Assembly: GCF_900564155.1 (NCBI RefSeq)
Contig: NZ_LS999839.1
Coordinates: 4,151,097 to 4,215,096, forward strand
From: Pedobacter schmidteae
GTDB lineage: Bacteria; Bacteroidota; Bacteroidia; Sphingobacteriales; Sphingobacteriaceae
DNA: 64,000 bases
Reading direction: 5' to 3'
Part shown: positions 1 to 8,945 of the stretch, one piece after another
How positions within the stretch are numbered: the first letter of the stretch is position 1
Layout: every line of letters begins with the position of its first letter
Translations under genes and position numbers: made by a program
The notes under the pieces: model-generated
What the model was told of the DNA's origin: nothing
Databases searched by the model: none
The model's input: only the letters and a program-made list of their open reading frames with translations

Positions 1-1
1 T

Positions 2-235
2 TTGTTTTTTGGTAACTTCTACAGAATGAGCCTGACAGATTACAAAGAAGGGATGCTTAAGATGATGGATGACAGAGATTTTCTTTATGGTAGTTTAATT
101 AAAGATGTATATGCACAAGGTGTAGTTTTGGGACGTAAATACCGGCTTTTAAGAATTGCTTATAGTGTTTTTATGTATGGTATTGTCGCCGCTGTTTTGG
201 CTTTCATCGTTGCTTCGGCACTGGTAACTATGTAA
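2..235 (+). CDS. C-terminal end of a DUF5706 / Pycsar-effector-like membrane protein (5' end outside window)
   Basis: The reading frame is open to the left edge, so this is the last ~77 residues of a longer protein; the first in-frame codon is TTG inside the gene, not a real start. The visible part has a charged helical segment (residues ~8-45) followed by one hydrophobic membrane helix (~53-75) ending the protein. The pattern of a short acidic segment, an Arg/Lys-rich KYRLLRIAY stretch and a final helix matches the C-terminal DUF5706 domain known as the Pycsar effector domain. In this phylum that domain is often joined to an N-terminal HD phosphohydrolase, which would lie upstream. It ends 8 nt before ppk1, so the two are probably co-transcribed. 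Whether it acts in cyclic-nucleotide defence or housekeeping cannot be judged from the fragment. Confidence 0.6.
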   Translation: MFFGNFYRMSLTDYKEGMLKMMDDRDFLYGSLIKDVYAQGVVLGRKYRLLRIAYSVFMYGIVAAVLAFIVASALVTM

Positions 236-243
236 AATCCTAT

Positions 244-2205
244 ATGGAAAAGGCTGTGTTTTTTAACAGAGATCTAAGCTGGCTGGGTTTTAATGAACGT
301 GTACTTTTAGAAGCTGATAAAGCTACTGTACCATTGTTGGAACGGATCAATTTTTTGGCGATATATTCTTCCAATCTGGATGAGTTTTATCGGGTAAGGA
401 TACCGGTTTTAATGGCGGTAGATGAGTTTTCTGAAAATGATGAAGATGGAAATTTAGCCCGTGCGAAGTCGGAGATCAATCGTCAACTTCAAAAGTTTGG
501 CGCTATCATTAGTACACAGATCCTCCCTGAACTGGAAAAGCATCATATTTATTGGATTTATAATCAACCTGTTTCTGTTGATATATCGGACAAGGTTGCC
601 CAGGTGTTTTTTACCGAGGTGCTGGCTTATATTCATCCCGTCTGTATTGACAGTGGAAGCATCGATTTTTTTGCGGAGAATAACAAGCTTTATCAACTCG
701 TTATTCTTCAGGATAAGGGCGGGAAGGAGCGGTTGGAGCTAATCAATGTTCCCTCTGATGTTTTGCCCAGGTTGTATGCTATAAAAAATGGTACAGCACA
801 GTATGTAGTTTTTCTTGAGGATATCATTAAAAATAATATCAGTTATTTGTTCCCGGATGACGAAATCAAAGGTGTATTTAACTTTAAAATTACCCGGGAT
901 GCTGAATTAAAGATTGAAGATGGAAGCTATGAGGACATCAGCCAGGCATTGGAACGCCAACTGGAAACCCGTGATTTTGGCTTTGCTACCCGACTATTGT
1001 GTGAACCCGGAATTCCACTTCGCCAGCTTTATTACATCATTTATGCGCTTAAACTACAAAATGCAGCTGTAGTAGAGGGTGGTGCTTACCATAATTTAAA
1101 GGACCTCAGTGATTTCCCGGTTTCATCTTCCGCTTTAAGTTATTCCAAATGGCCTCCATTGGCAGCTATCACCCTAACAGAAAAGGACACGCTGTTTGAC
1201 CGTATACTGAAACAGGATATCCTGGTTAATGTGCCTTATCAAAGTTATGATCCTGTACTTCGCTTTTTTAATGAGGCGGCCAACGACAGGAACGTGGAAG
1301 AAATTTATACTACACTTTATCGTGTGGCCAGTAATTCGAGGATAGTTAATGCCCTGATTACCGCTGCAAAAAACGGGAAAAAGGTAATCGTATTGGTGGA
1401 ACTGAAAGCCCGGTTTGATGAAGCAAATAACATCAAATGGGCCAAACAAATGAAGGCGGCGGGGGTGCAACTCATTTACAGCAGCCTCGATCTAAAGGTG
1501 CACGCAAAGGTAGGATTGGTAAAACGACAGAAAAATGGGGTATGTGATTACCTGGGCCTGCTGGCTACCGGAAATCTAAACGAGGGAACAGCCCGTTTTT
1601 ACACAGATCAGATACTATTAACTGCTCATCAGCCGATGTTGAAAGAGTTGGAAGCATTGTTTGGCTTTCTGAGTAAGCGAAAAAAGGCCCCTGCTGCCGA
1701 AGATATGATCAATTTTGAACATTTAATAGTTGCCCAGTTTAATTTGCAACAACGGTTTCTGGAATTGATACAGCGTGAGATTACACATGCAAAAAGTGGG
1801 CTCAGTTGTGGTATTACCATTAAATTGAATAATCTGGAAGAGCAGACGATGATCAGTAAACTATATGAAGCTTCGCAAGCAGGGATAAAAATCAACCTGA
1901 TTGTAAGGGGGATTTGTTGTCTGATTCCTGGAGTGGATGGATTGAGTGAAAACATTACGGTTACCCGGATTGTTGATCGTTATCTGGAGCACGGTCGGAT
2001 ATTTGTTTTCGAAAACAATGGACAGCCAGAGGTTTTTATGGGTTCGGCCGATTGGATGAATCGCAATATATACAGTAGAATTGAAGTCTGTTTCCCTGTT
2101 TACGATGCGCAATTGAAAGAGTTAATCATCAAAATTATTAACTTACAGCTAAATGATAATGTTCAGGAGTCAATTTATTTATTTTTGCAGCAGATCGCAC
2201 TTTAA
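244..2205 (+). CDS. ppk1: polyphosphate kinase 1
   Basis: Reversibly transfers the gamma phosphate of ATP to a growing polyphosphate chain; cytoplasmic or membrane-associated. The N-terminal part (FFNRDLSWLGFNERVL, then SSNLDEFYRVR) is the typical PPK1 N domain and head domain, followed by two phospholipase-D-like C-terminal domains. The His expected to be autophosphorylated is H420 in VHAKVGL, and the second conserved His is H583 in YLEHGR. At 653 residues it is slightly shorter than the usual 680-700 but has all domains. It starts 8 nt after the upstream membrane protein and is followed 12 nt later by a lipoprotein gene, so an operon is likely. No exopolyphosphatase gene is seen next to it. 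Confidence 0.95.
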   Translation: MEKAVFFNRDLSWLGFNERVLLEADKATVPLLERINFLAIYSSNLDEFYRVRIPVLMAVDEFSENDEDGNLARAKSEINRQLQKFGAIISTQILPELEKHHIYWIYNQPVSVDISDKVAQVFFTEVLAYIHPVCIDSGSIDFFAENNKLYQLVILQDKGGKERLELINVPSDVLPRLYAIKNGTAQYVVFLEDIIKNNISYLFPDDEIKGVFNFKITRDAELKIEDGSYEDISQALERQLETRDFGFATRLLCEPGIPLRQLYYIIYALKLQNAAVVEGGAYHNLKDLSDFPVSSSALSYSKWPPLAAITLTEKDTLFDRILKQDILVNVPYQSYDPVLRFFNEAANDRNVEEIYTTLYRVASNSRIVNALITAAKNGKKVIVLVELKARFDEANNIKWAKQMKAAGVQLIYSSLDLKVHAKVGLVKRQKNGVCDYLGLLATGNLNEGTARFYTDQILLTAHQPMLKELEALFGFLSKRKKAPAAEDMINFEHLIVAQFNLQQRFLELIQREITHAKSGLSCGITIKLNNLEEQTMISKLYEASQAGIKINLIVRGICCLIPGVDGLSENITVTRIVDRYLEHGRIFVFENNGQPEVFMGSADWMNRNIYSRIEVCFPVYDAQLKELIIKIINLQLNDNVQESIYLFLQQIAL

Positions 2206-2217
2206 TTTACCAAGCTT

Positions 2218-3096
2218 ATGAAGAAGGTTTCCCTTAAATTTTTATATATCGTGATTTTTTTGTCCGTTTTAGGGGCATGCGCATTTAAAAATACCAATAA
2301 ATATACCGGTCCAAAAGGCTATGACTTTAGTAAGCCTGATAAATTTAATATGCCCTCCAGCTTGCTGGAAATTTCAGGTATTGCCTTTCATCATTCAAGC
2401 AACGATACCATTTATAGTATTCAGGATGAGGACGGTAAATTGTTCAGACAGAAATGGGATGTTAAAAAGCAAAAGAACATGAAGTTTGGACCCAAAGGCG
2501 ATTATGAAGATCTGGGTATTTTTGATCAAACTGTTTTTATTTTGAAAAGTAATGGTACCCTATATTCTTTTCCTTTTACAGAAGCTGTAAAGGAATCGTC
2601 CGACCAGGTAAAAGAACGAAAACATCTGGTTCCGAAAGGAGAGTATGAAGGTTTATACGCCGATAGGGAAAATGGCAAATTGTATATGTTGTGTAAGAAC
2701 TGCGAATTGGATAAAAAAGCCAAAACGCTGACAGGCTATGTGTTCGACTATGATGCACAAACCGATAGTTTGAGTGCAGCTGCCAGTTTTAAAATTGATC
2801 TTAGTCAGCTCAAAAAGCTCGATCCTAAGTTAAAGAGTACATTGAGGCCATCAGCGCTTGCCCGCAATCCTAAAACGGATGAATGGTTTATACTTTCTTC
2901 TACCAATAAATTGTTGCTGGTGGCTGATGCCACCTGGCATATCAAATCTGTTCATCATTTAAATTCCTCTACTTTTAACCAACCAGAAGGAATTGCGTTT
3001 GATCAGCAACAAAATCTCTATATTTCTAATGAAGGAGATGAAGTAAGCGAGGGGAATATTATTAAATTCAGCTATTTGCCGACAGCCAAGAAATAA
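2218..3096 (+). CDS. SdiA-regulated-family lipoprotein
   Basis: An exported lipoprotein: residues 1-20 are a signal peptide ending in LGAC, giving a lipidated Cys at position 21. The mature part has the beta-propeller-like pattern of the SdiA-regulated family (PF06977-like), with ISGIAFHHSSNDTIYSIQDEDG near residue 52 and PEGIAFDQQQNLYISNEGD near the C-terminus; both blades resemble NHL/phytase-type repeats. The biochemical role of this family is not known; esterase or phytase-like activity is sometimes suggested. The gene follows ppk1 by 12 nt, which makes a phosphate-related role tempting, but nothing in the sequence proves it. Confidence 0.75.
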   Translation: MKKVSLKFLYIVIFLSVLGACAFKNTNKYTGPKGYDFSKPDKFNMPSSLLEISGIAFHHSSNDTIYSIQDEDGKLFRQKWDVKKQKNMKFGPKGDYEDLGIFDQTVFILKSNGTLYSFPFTEAVKESSDQVKERKHLVPKGEYEGLYADRENGKLYMLCKNCELDKKAKTLTGYVFDYDAQTDSLSAAASFKIDLSQLKKLDPKLKSTLRPSALARNPKTDEWFILSSTNKLLLVADATWHIKSVHHLNSSTFNQPEGIAFDQQQNLYISNEGDEVSEGNIIKFSYLPTAKK

Positions 3097-3175
3097 TTAC
3101 GTTCTTTTTACTGATTATGCCATTGCAGGTAGTAAATTTGAACGCTGATTGCCAGACTTCCTAACCGAACATATA

Positions 3176-5530
3176 ATGCAAGCAATAACGCTAGATTTAA
3201 ATAAGGGTATAAATGAATCAGGACAACGTATTATTGGTGCTGATATCAAACTCTCATTACGCCCGTTTATTGAATATGTTGAAAAAAGAACTGAAGAAGA
3301 GAAAACTGTAAAAGTTAACTTCTATAAATATATACTAGGGCAGTTTAATGCATTTCCCGAGCTAAAACATCCTATTCTTCCCGAAAATACAGGGCGGTAT
3401 ACGGAACTTTTTGAGCTTATTTATACGGCCCTATCACCCATTATTAACGAAGAGAAACAACAATACTGGGCCATAAGTACACCGATTACGCCGTGTTTTC
3501 ATTATGGTACCGATGCCTTTTACGGTGTTTTGATGGACCATACCAAATGTAATCTGAAAGCTGATTTGAGCCTTCCTCCAAAGAAGGAGATGGAGAAAAA
3601 ACTACTTTCTGCATTTTACAATCTGGTTATGGAGCGTTTTTATAATTTCTCATTAACCGGAAACCAATTAATTGTTCATTCTACAATTGATCCGGATACC
3701 CATTTGTTAAAGTACTATCGGTTAAATATTGATACCCGTTTTCTCGATATCAAGGCCAAGGCTAAATTGCCTGAATACAATTTGAAGGATGTTAAAGATT
3801 ACCTGAAGGATGAAAGAAATACATTGAAGGTGTTGACAAAACTGATTCCGCCAGAATTATTTACCATCGAGGGTATATCTATTGTTACATTAACCGATGT
3901 AACTGGCGAATATGCGCTGGAAACCGTTAAAAACCTGGTTATCGAACATGATAAAAGTCAACAGGGCAAGTATACAGGAGATATAGAAACTGCATTAAAA
4001 ACGCTGGTGGGAACCGACGAAATTGATTTTGGTATGATCCCTTATATTAAGTTGAACAATGTACTTCAGCTCAATGAACTGCCAGGTTTCAATAGTGTTT
4101 TAATTCAGCAGGCAAGGGAAAACGGATTAAATGCGCAGGAATATGACACCCTGATCAATGATTATCTGGGCCATCCACGAACGCTGATATTTCCGGATAT
4201 AACGGATGAAGAATCACTGAAGTATCCAATGTTGAAGTTGCTGACTGCAATAGGAGTTAAGGCTTATGCATTGTTTCCTTTATATTACAATGCGAAACTG
4301 GTAGGCTGTCTGGAACTTTATACCAAAAATGCCAGCCATTTTAATGCAAATAGTCTTAGTAAAGTTGAGGCATCTTTTCCATTGCTGGCACAACTTTTTC
4401 AAAACGTAATCATTGATTTTAACAATGACATTCAGGATGTCATTATGGATAAGTTTACAGCGCTGCAACATTCCGTGCAATGGCGTTTCCATGAAGCTGC
4501 ATATAACTATATCCAATCGGGAGCAAGAGATCGTAATTTTCCCATCGAACCGGTATTTTTCAAAAATGTATATCCTTTTTATGGCGCTATAGACATCAGG
4601 AACTCCAGTATTCAGCGTAATGCCGCCATCAGGAGAGATCTTTATGCTCATTTTGAAATCCTTGACCATACGTTGACTGCAATCAGGGATAAGGCTAGTG
4701 CCTGCACTGAAAATGAAATTCCAAAAGGGCATACCACCTGGAATGACAAACATCTGGATGAACTTTCTGATCGGGAGATTTTTAAGACCGAAGATTATCT
4801 GCTGCGCCAGATTCCTGCCGCCCTGGAACACTTAAAGGAAACCTATCCGGAAGTGGGGACTGTGGTAGACAACTATTTTAAAGCAACGGGCAACAGAGGA
4901 AAAATTTCCGAGAACAGAGAACGCTACGAGAAAAGCATGCAAATGATCAATGTAGCTGTAACCCGGCATTTGGATGAGTTTAATGCCGAGTTGCAAAGTA
5001 TTTATCCTTGCTATTTTGAAAAATTCCGTACCGATGGTGTAGAATTTGATCTTTATCTAGGGCAGTCAATAGCCCCTGGAGTCCCTTTTCCTGCAGGCAT
5101 TTTACATGATTTCAGGTTAAGGCAATTAAGAGTGTTGGCCGAGATTGCGCGAACAACCAATAACCTTGGTCCCTATTTTTCTATCCCGCTGGAAACTACT
5201 CAACTGATTTTTGTCTACGAAAAGATGATCGATATCAGTTTCCGCATTGATGAACAAAGGTTTGATGTGGAGGGAAGTTATAACATTAGATACCAGATGG
5301 TTAAAAAACGTATCGATAAGGCCTTGATTAAAGATACTTCGGAACGTCTTACCCAACCTGGAAAAATAGCCATTGTATATTTCAATAGTGCCGAAGCGAA
5401 AGCATATATGGGCTATATCAAAAAATTACAAAGTCAACGATTACTGAATGACGATCTGGAACATCTGGAATTGGAAGAATTGCAGGGCGTAGAAGGATTA
5501 AAAGCCTTGAGGATAGGCGTAAAATATTAA
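3176..5530 (+). CDS. GAF-domain-containing protein of unknown function
   Basis: A soluble protein of about 784 residues with no signal peptide or membrane helix. The middle part, roughly residues 215-410, reads as a GAF-type sensory domain, ending in the usual strand pattern YALFPLYYNAKLVGCLELYTK. The flanking N- and C-terminal regions (about 200 and 370 residues) are helical and were not recognised. There is no kinase, cyclase or phosphodiesterase output motif. I chose the ATG at 3176; a TTG nine codons upstream is also in frame but less likely. It lies 79 nt after the lipoprotein gene and just ahead of the D15 protein gene, so all may form one unit with ppk1. The ligand is unknown. Confidence 0.7.
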   Translation: MQAITLDLNKGINESGQRIIGADIKLSLRPFIEYVEKRTEEEKTVKVNFYKYILGQFNAFPELKHPILPENTGRYTELFELIYTALSPIINEEKQQYWAISTPITPCFHYGTDAFYGVLMDHTKCNLKADLSLPPKKEMEKKLLSAFYNLVMERFYNFSLTGNQLIVHSTIDPDTHLLKYYRLNIDTRFLDIKAKAKLPEYNLKDVKDYLKDERNTLKVLTKLIPPELFTIEGISIVTLTDVTGEYALETVKNLVIEHDKSQQGKYTGDIETALKTLVGTDEIDFGMIPYIKLNNVLQLNELPGFNSVLIQQARENGLNAQEYDTLINDYLGHPRTLIFPDITDEESLKYPMLKLLTAIGVKAYALFPLYYNAKLVGCLELYTKNASHFNANSLSKVEASFPLLAQLFQNVIIDFNNDIQDVIMDKFTALQHSVQWRFHEAAYNYIQSGARDRNFPIEPVFFKNVYPFYGAIDIRNSSIQRNAAIRRDLYAHFEILDHTLTAIRDKASACTENEIPKGHTTWNDKHLDELSDREIFKTEDYLLRQIPAALEHLKETYPEVGTVVDNYFKATGNRGKISENRERYEKSMQMINVAVTRHLDEFNAELQSIYPCYFEKFRTDGVEFDLYLGQSIAPGVPFPAGILHDFRLRQLRVLAEIARTTNNLGPYFSIPLETTQLIFVYEKMIDISFRIDEQRFDVEGSYNIRYQMVKKRIDKALIKDTSERLTQPGKIAIVYFNSAEAKAYMGYIKKLQSQRLLNDDLEHLELEELQGVEGLKALRIGVKY

Positions 5531-5543
5531 TAAGCTGGTGCAT

Positions 5544-8150
5544 ATGGATTTAAAAAAGACCCGCTTTGCGGTATGGTTTTCCGGTCTGCTACTAATGGGT
5601 ACATCTGCTGATGTTCAGGCACAGCAGCCTGTGGCTAAAGATTCGATCACCATTGCCGTGGCACCCGAATACAACAGCGTAAGTACTTTTCATAGGTTCT
5701 GGCTAGGCGAGAGCTACCGGAAAATATGGGCTACACCTGTAAAAATAAGGGTCATTGATCTTCAGAAGGAAAAAGGAGGCTTAACTATTGTAAAGCTAGG
5801 TGGCGGGATGCAGACCAAATCCTTACGTCTGGTTGATCCTACCGGAAAGGAATGGGCATTACGCACAGTGCAGAAATACCCGGAAAGGGGAATGGCCGAA
5901 AACCTGCGTGCAACCATTGCCAAAGATATCGCACAGGATCAGGTATCAACCAATCATCCATTTGCCTCCTTGGTAGTGCCCCCTTTAGCAACAGCTCTTG
6001 ATATACCACATTCAAAACCTGAGATTGTATATGTAGCTGATGATCCCGCTTTGGGCGAGTACAGAAAAGATTTTGCCAATGCGGTATATTTAATTGAAGA
6101 AAGAAGCCCCTTTGAGAAAGAAACAGACAATACAGAGAAAGTTCAACGCAAAATTCAGCAGAACAATGACAACAAAGCTGATCAGAAACTTACGCTAAGA
6201 GCAAGATTACTCGACTTTTTGCTGGGCGACTGGGACAGACATGAGGACAACTGGCGCTGGCTGGCCGATAAGGATAAAGAAAAAGGAGAGACCACTTACA
6301 TCCCTGTGCCCCGCGACCGGGATAAGGTCTTTTACAAAACTACCGGTGTGTTTCCATGGGTACTCACCCATCAATGGTTGAAAACCCATTTGCAGCCTTA
6401 TAGTGACAATATCAGAGATGTAGATCATTGGAGCTTTAATGAACGGTATTTTGACCGGTATTTTTTAAATGAGCTGACTGAACAGGACTGGAAAGAAGAG
6501 ACTGCTTATGTGCAGCAAAAGCTAAGTAATGAAGTTGTTCGGGATGCTTTTCAGCATATGCCGGCTAATATTTTTAAAATAGATGGTGATGAGCTTATCC
6601 GTTGTTTTATTTCGAGAAGAGACAAACTGGATTCACTTACACAACATTACTATCGTTTCCTGTCAACCAATGTCGATGTACCTGCTTCTGATAAAAAGGA
6701 GGTATTTAAGGTGACAAACCTGGAAAATGGAAATGTAGAAATCGGCATTCATAACATTAATAAGGAAGGAAAAAAGGGACGACTGGTTTATAGAAGAATC
6801 TTCGATCAGCGGGTTACTAAGGAGATAAGGCTGTTTGGGATTGGCGGTGAAGATACTTTTATGGTAGAAGGGACATCGCCTTCAAAAATCCGGGTACGCC
6901 TGATTGGTACTGAAGGGGCGAATCATTATGAAATAGCCAAAGGGGTGAAAAATAAACCTTTCATTTATGATCAGAAAGATGAGGCCAATCAGATTTCTGA
7001 CCTGGGGCAAGTTAAACTCAGGTTATCAAATGACAGTCTGGTGAACCGTTTCGATAAAAGTAGCTTTCTGTACGACCGTTCAGGTGTGCTTGTAAACGGC
7101 GGCTATAATATCGATCAGGGCATACAGATTGGATTAGGTTATGTAATAGAAAAGCAAGGTTTTCGGAAAAGTCCTTACGCCCGTAAACATGAGTTCTGGG
7201 CCAATTATAATAGTGGCAGGCGATCGTTTATATTAGATTATGTATCTGATTTTAAAAAGGCGATAGGCAACAACGATCTGACTATACATGCCAATTTGCT
7301 TGGCCCCAATAACCTGAGTAACTTTTTTGGGTTGGGTAACAATACCGAAAATGAAGATCATGATTTTGAGTATCAAGGCCTGGATAGAGAGGATGGGATT
7401 TCTTATTACAGAAACCGCTACAACTATCTCAATGCAGATATTAAGCTAAGCAGACAGCTAGCCCGGCATTTGAACGTTAATGCGGGGGTGTTGTTCTCCT
7501 ATTATACCAGTACGGCCTCAGGTAACGAAGAAAGGTTTTTTAACGATTATAATGCGGCCCATCCCGAGCAGGAAGTTTTTTCAGATAAATTGTATGGCGG
7601 TGTAACTGCTGGACTGGTTTACGATAACCGTGATCATATAACCATACCAAAAAAGGGTATTTATGTGAAAACAACGGTTGTTGCTCAGCATCGGCTCGAC
7701 AAAACCACAGATAGCTACGGATCTGTGACAGGAGAGTTTCGCTTTTATCTAAACCCCGGACATTCGGGCTTTGTAATTGCCAATCGGACGGGTGGCGGAA
7801 CTACAATTGGTGAGCCGACTTTCTTTCAGCGTATGCAACTGGGAGGTATAAATAGCCTGCGTGGCTTCAACAGTAAGCGTTTTGTGGGTACAAGCATGCT
7901 CTACAATAATCTCGATCTGAGGCTCAAGCTTTTTAATTTTACTTCTTATTTGGTGCCTGGTACCGTAGGAATGTTGGGTTTTACAGATGTAGGCCGGGTT
8001 TGGGAAAAAGGAGAGCAATCGGGCAGGTGGCACCAGGGATATGGCGGAGGTTTATACGTAATGCCAGGCGAGGTGATACTGCTGCAAGCTAGCGTGGGCG
8101 CGTCAAAGGAAGCAAGCATGCTGTATTTATCTATCGGCTTTAATTTTTAA
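5544..8150 (+). CDS. BamA/TamA-like (D15) outer-membrane protein with a kinase-like N-terminal half
   Basis: About 868 residues. A signal peptide (1-26, cut after VQA) sends it to the envelope. The C-terminal ~330 residues form a 16-strand-type D15/Omp85 barrel, with the late LRGF motif (GGINSLRGFNSKRF) and a terminal Phe (SIGFNF). The N-terminal half has no recognisable POTRA repeats. It instead shows a Gly-rich turn GGGMQTKSLRL (86-96), a beta3-like LRTVQK (106-111), GDWDRHEDNW (228-237) and PRDRDKVF (256-263), an order that resembles kinase active sites of the PI3K/HipA type. In relatives an N-terminal metallophosphoesterase can be present; it is absent here. ATG at 5544 is preferred to the GTG two codons upstream. 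The substrate is unknown. Confidence 0.75.
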   Translation: MDLKKTRFAVWFSGLLLMGTSADVQAQQPVAKDSITIAVAPEYNSVSTFHRFWLGESYRKIWATPVKIRVIDLQKEKGGLTIVKLGGGMQTKSLRLVDPTGKEWALRTVQKYPERGMAENLRATIAKDIAQDQVSTNHPFASLVVPPLATALDIPHSKPEIVYVADDPALGEYRKDFANAVYLIEERSPFEKETDNTEKVQRKIQQNNDNKADQKLTLRARLLDFLLGDWDRHEDNWRWLADKDKEKGETTYIPVPRDRDKVFYKTTGVFPWVLTHQWLKTHLQPYSDNIRDVDHWSFNERYFDRYFLNELTEQDWKEETAYVQQKLSNEVVRDAFQHMPANIFKIDGDELIRCFISRRDKLDSLTQHYYRFLSTNVDVPASDKKEVFKVTNLENGNVEIGIHNINKEGKKGRLVYRRIFDQRVTKEIRLFGIGGEDTFMVEGTSPSKIRVRLIGTEGANHYEIAKGVKNKPFIYDQKDEANQISDLGQVKLRLSNDSLVNRFDKSSFLYDRSGVLVNGGYNIDQGIQIGLGYVIEKQGFRKSPYARKHEFWANYNSGRRSFILDYVSDFKKAIGNNDLTIHANLLGPNNLSNFFGLGNNTENEDHDFEYQGLDREDGISYYRNRYNYLNADIKLSRQLARHLNVNAGVLFSYYTSTASGNEERFFNDYNAAHPEQEVFSDKLYGGVTAGLVYDNRDHITIPKKGIYVKTTVVAQHRLDKTTDSYGSVTGEFRFYLNPGHSGFVIANRTGGGTTIGEPTFFQRMQLGGINSLRGFNSKRFVGTSMLYNNLDLRLKLFNFTSYLVPGTVGMLGFTDVGRVWEKGEQSGRWHQGYGGGLYVMPGEVILLQASVGASKEASMLYLSIGFNF

Positions 8151-8229
8151 ACTGCTGTTCTGTTTGGTGTTTTTTTTAACTGTCTCTCGTTGTCTGTAAC
8201 TAGCTATATATCATTTGTTTATTTGGTAG

Positions 8230-8266
8230 AATTAGTTATTGTAAAAAACACAATAACTAATTTTTA
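8230..8266 (+). terminator. probable intrinsic terminator of the D15 gene
   Basis: A perfect 13-bp inverted repeat (8230-8242 and 8250-8262, core ATTAGTTATTGT) with a 7-nt A-rich loop, followed by TTTTAATTT. It sits 80 nt after the D15 stop and 75 nt before the next start. The AT-rich stem could also serve as an operator for the oxidoreductase genes. Confidence 0.55.
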
Positions 8267-8336
8267 ATTTCGGTAAATAACTCCTATTTTGAGTGCCTGA
8301 TTTTAAACTAACCACACACACAACCCACACCTAAAA

Positions 8337-8921
8337 ATGAACAGAAGAGAAGCGCTAAAAAATACTGCGGTCATGCTCGGAACTGCAATTTCGGCTACCA
8401 CCTTTGGTGTTTTATTTGAAAGTTTTACACTTCCCGAAAATGAGAAAAACTCAGTCTCGTTTTCTGCCGATCAGGAAAAGATCCTTGCCGAATTTGCCGA
8501 TATCATTATCCCTCCTACAAAAGATGCGGGTGGTGCCAAAGCAGCCGGGGTAGGTAGTTTTATTCCAATGATGATTGCTGATTGTTATCCTGTGAAAATG
8601 CAGCAGGCTTTTGCAGCAGGATTGAAGAATATGGAAGCAAAATCGTTAAAAGATTTTAATAAGAGTTTTTTATCTCTTACCGTAACTGAACGTGAACAAC
8701 TGGTAGGCAATATGCGTACAGAAACCATTGAACAGCAAAAGGCAGATAAGGCCGAGAAAAGAAGCAATACCTATTTCTTTGTGCTGGCTAGGGACCTCAC
8801 AATTCTGGGCTATTTCGCTTCAGAAATAGGGTGTACCCAAGCACGTGAGTACATTGCTATTCCAGGCCGCTATGATGGTGCTACTGATTTGAAACCGGGA
8901 CAGAAATCCTGGGCCAGTTAA
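8337..8921 (+). CDS. gluconate 2-dehydrogenase subunit 3 family protein
   Basis: A 194-residue small subunit of a membrane-bound GMC-type sugar or alcohol dehydrogenase. The N-terminus has a twin-arginine-like motif (NRREALK) followed by a hydrophobic stretch, so Tat export of a folded complex with the partner flavoprotein is likely. The body shows the family pattern LAEFADIIIPPT..GAKAAGVGSFI and the C-terminal YFASEIGCTQAREYI.IPGRYDG. The partner GMC oxidoreductase starts 24 nt downstream, as is normal for this family. In Bacteroidota such pairs are many and act on unidentified sugars or sugar alcohols; the name gluconate dehydrogenase should not be taken as the substrate. Confidence 0.88.
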   Translation: MNRREALKNTAVMLGTAISATTFGVLFESFTLPENEKNSVSFSADQEKILAEFADIIIPPTKDAGGAKAAGVGSFIPMMIADCYPVKMQQAFAAGLKNMEAKSLKDFNKSFLSLTVTEREQLVGNMRTETIEQQKADKAEKRSNTYFFVLARDLTILGYFASEIGCTQAREYIAIPGRYDGATDLKPGQKSWAS

Positions 8922-8945
8922 GGTTTTACGTTTAAAGAATAAGAA

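Noticed and set aside
2..2205. Pycsar defence system
   Set aside because: No cyclase or other defence gene is visible in the window; only the effector-like tail is seen, next to a housekeeping gene.
4280..4831. 183-codon minus-strand frame inside the GAF protein gene
   Set aside because: It lies entirely in a well-supported gene and has no recognisable domain.
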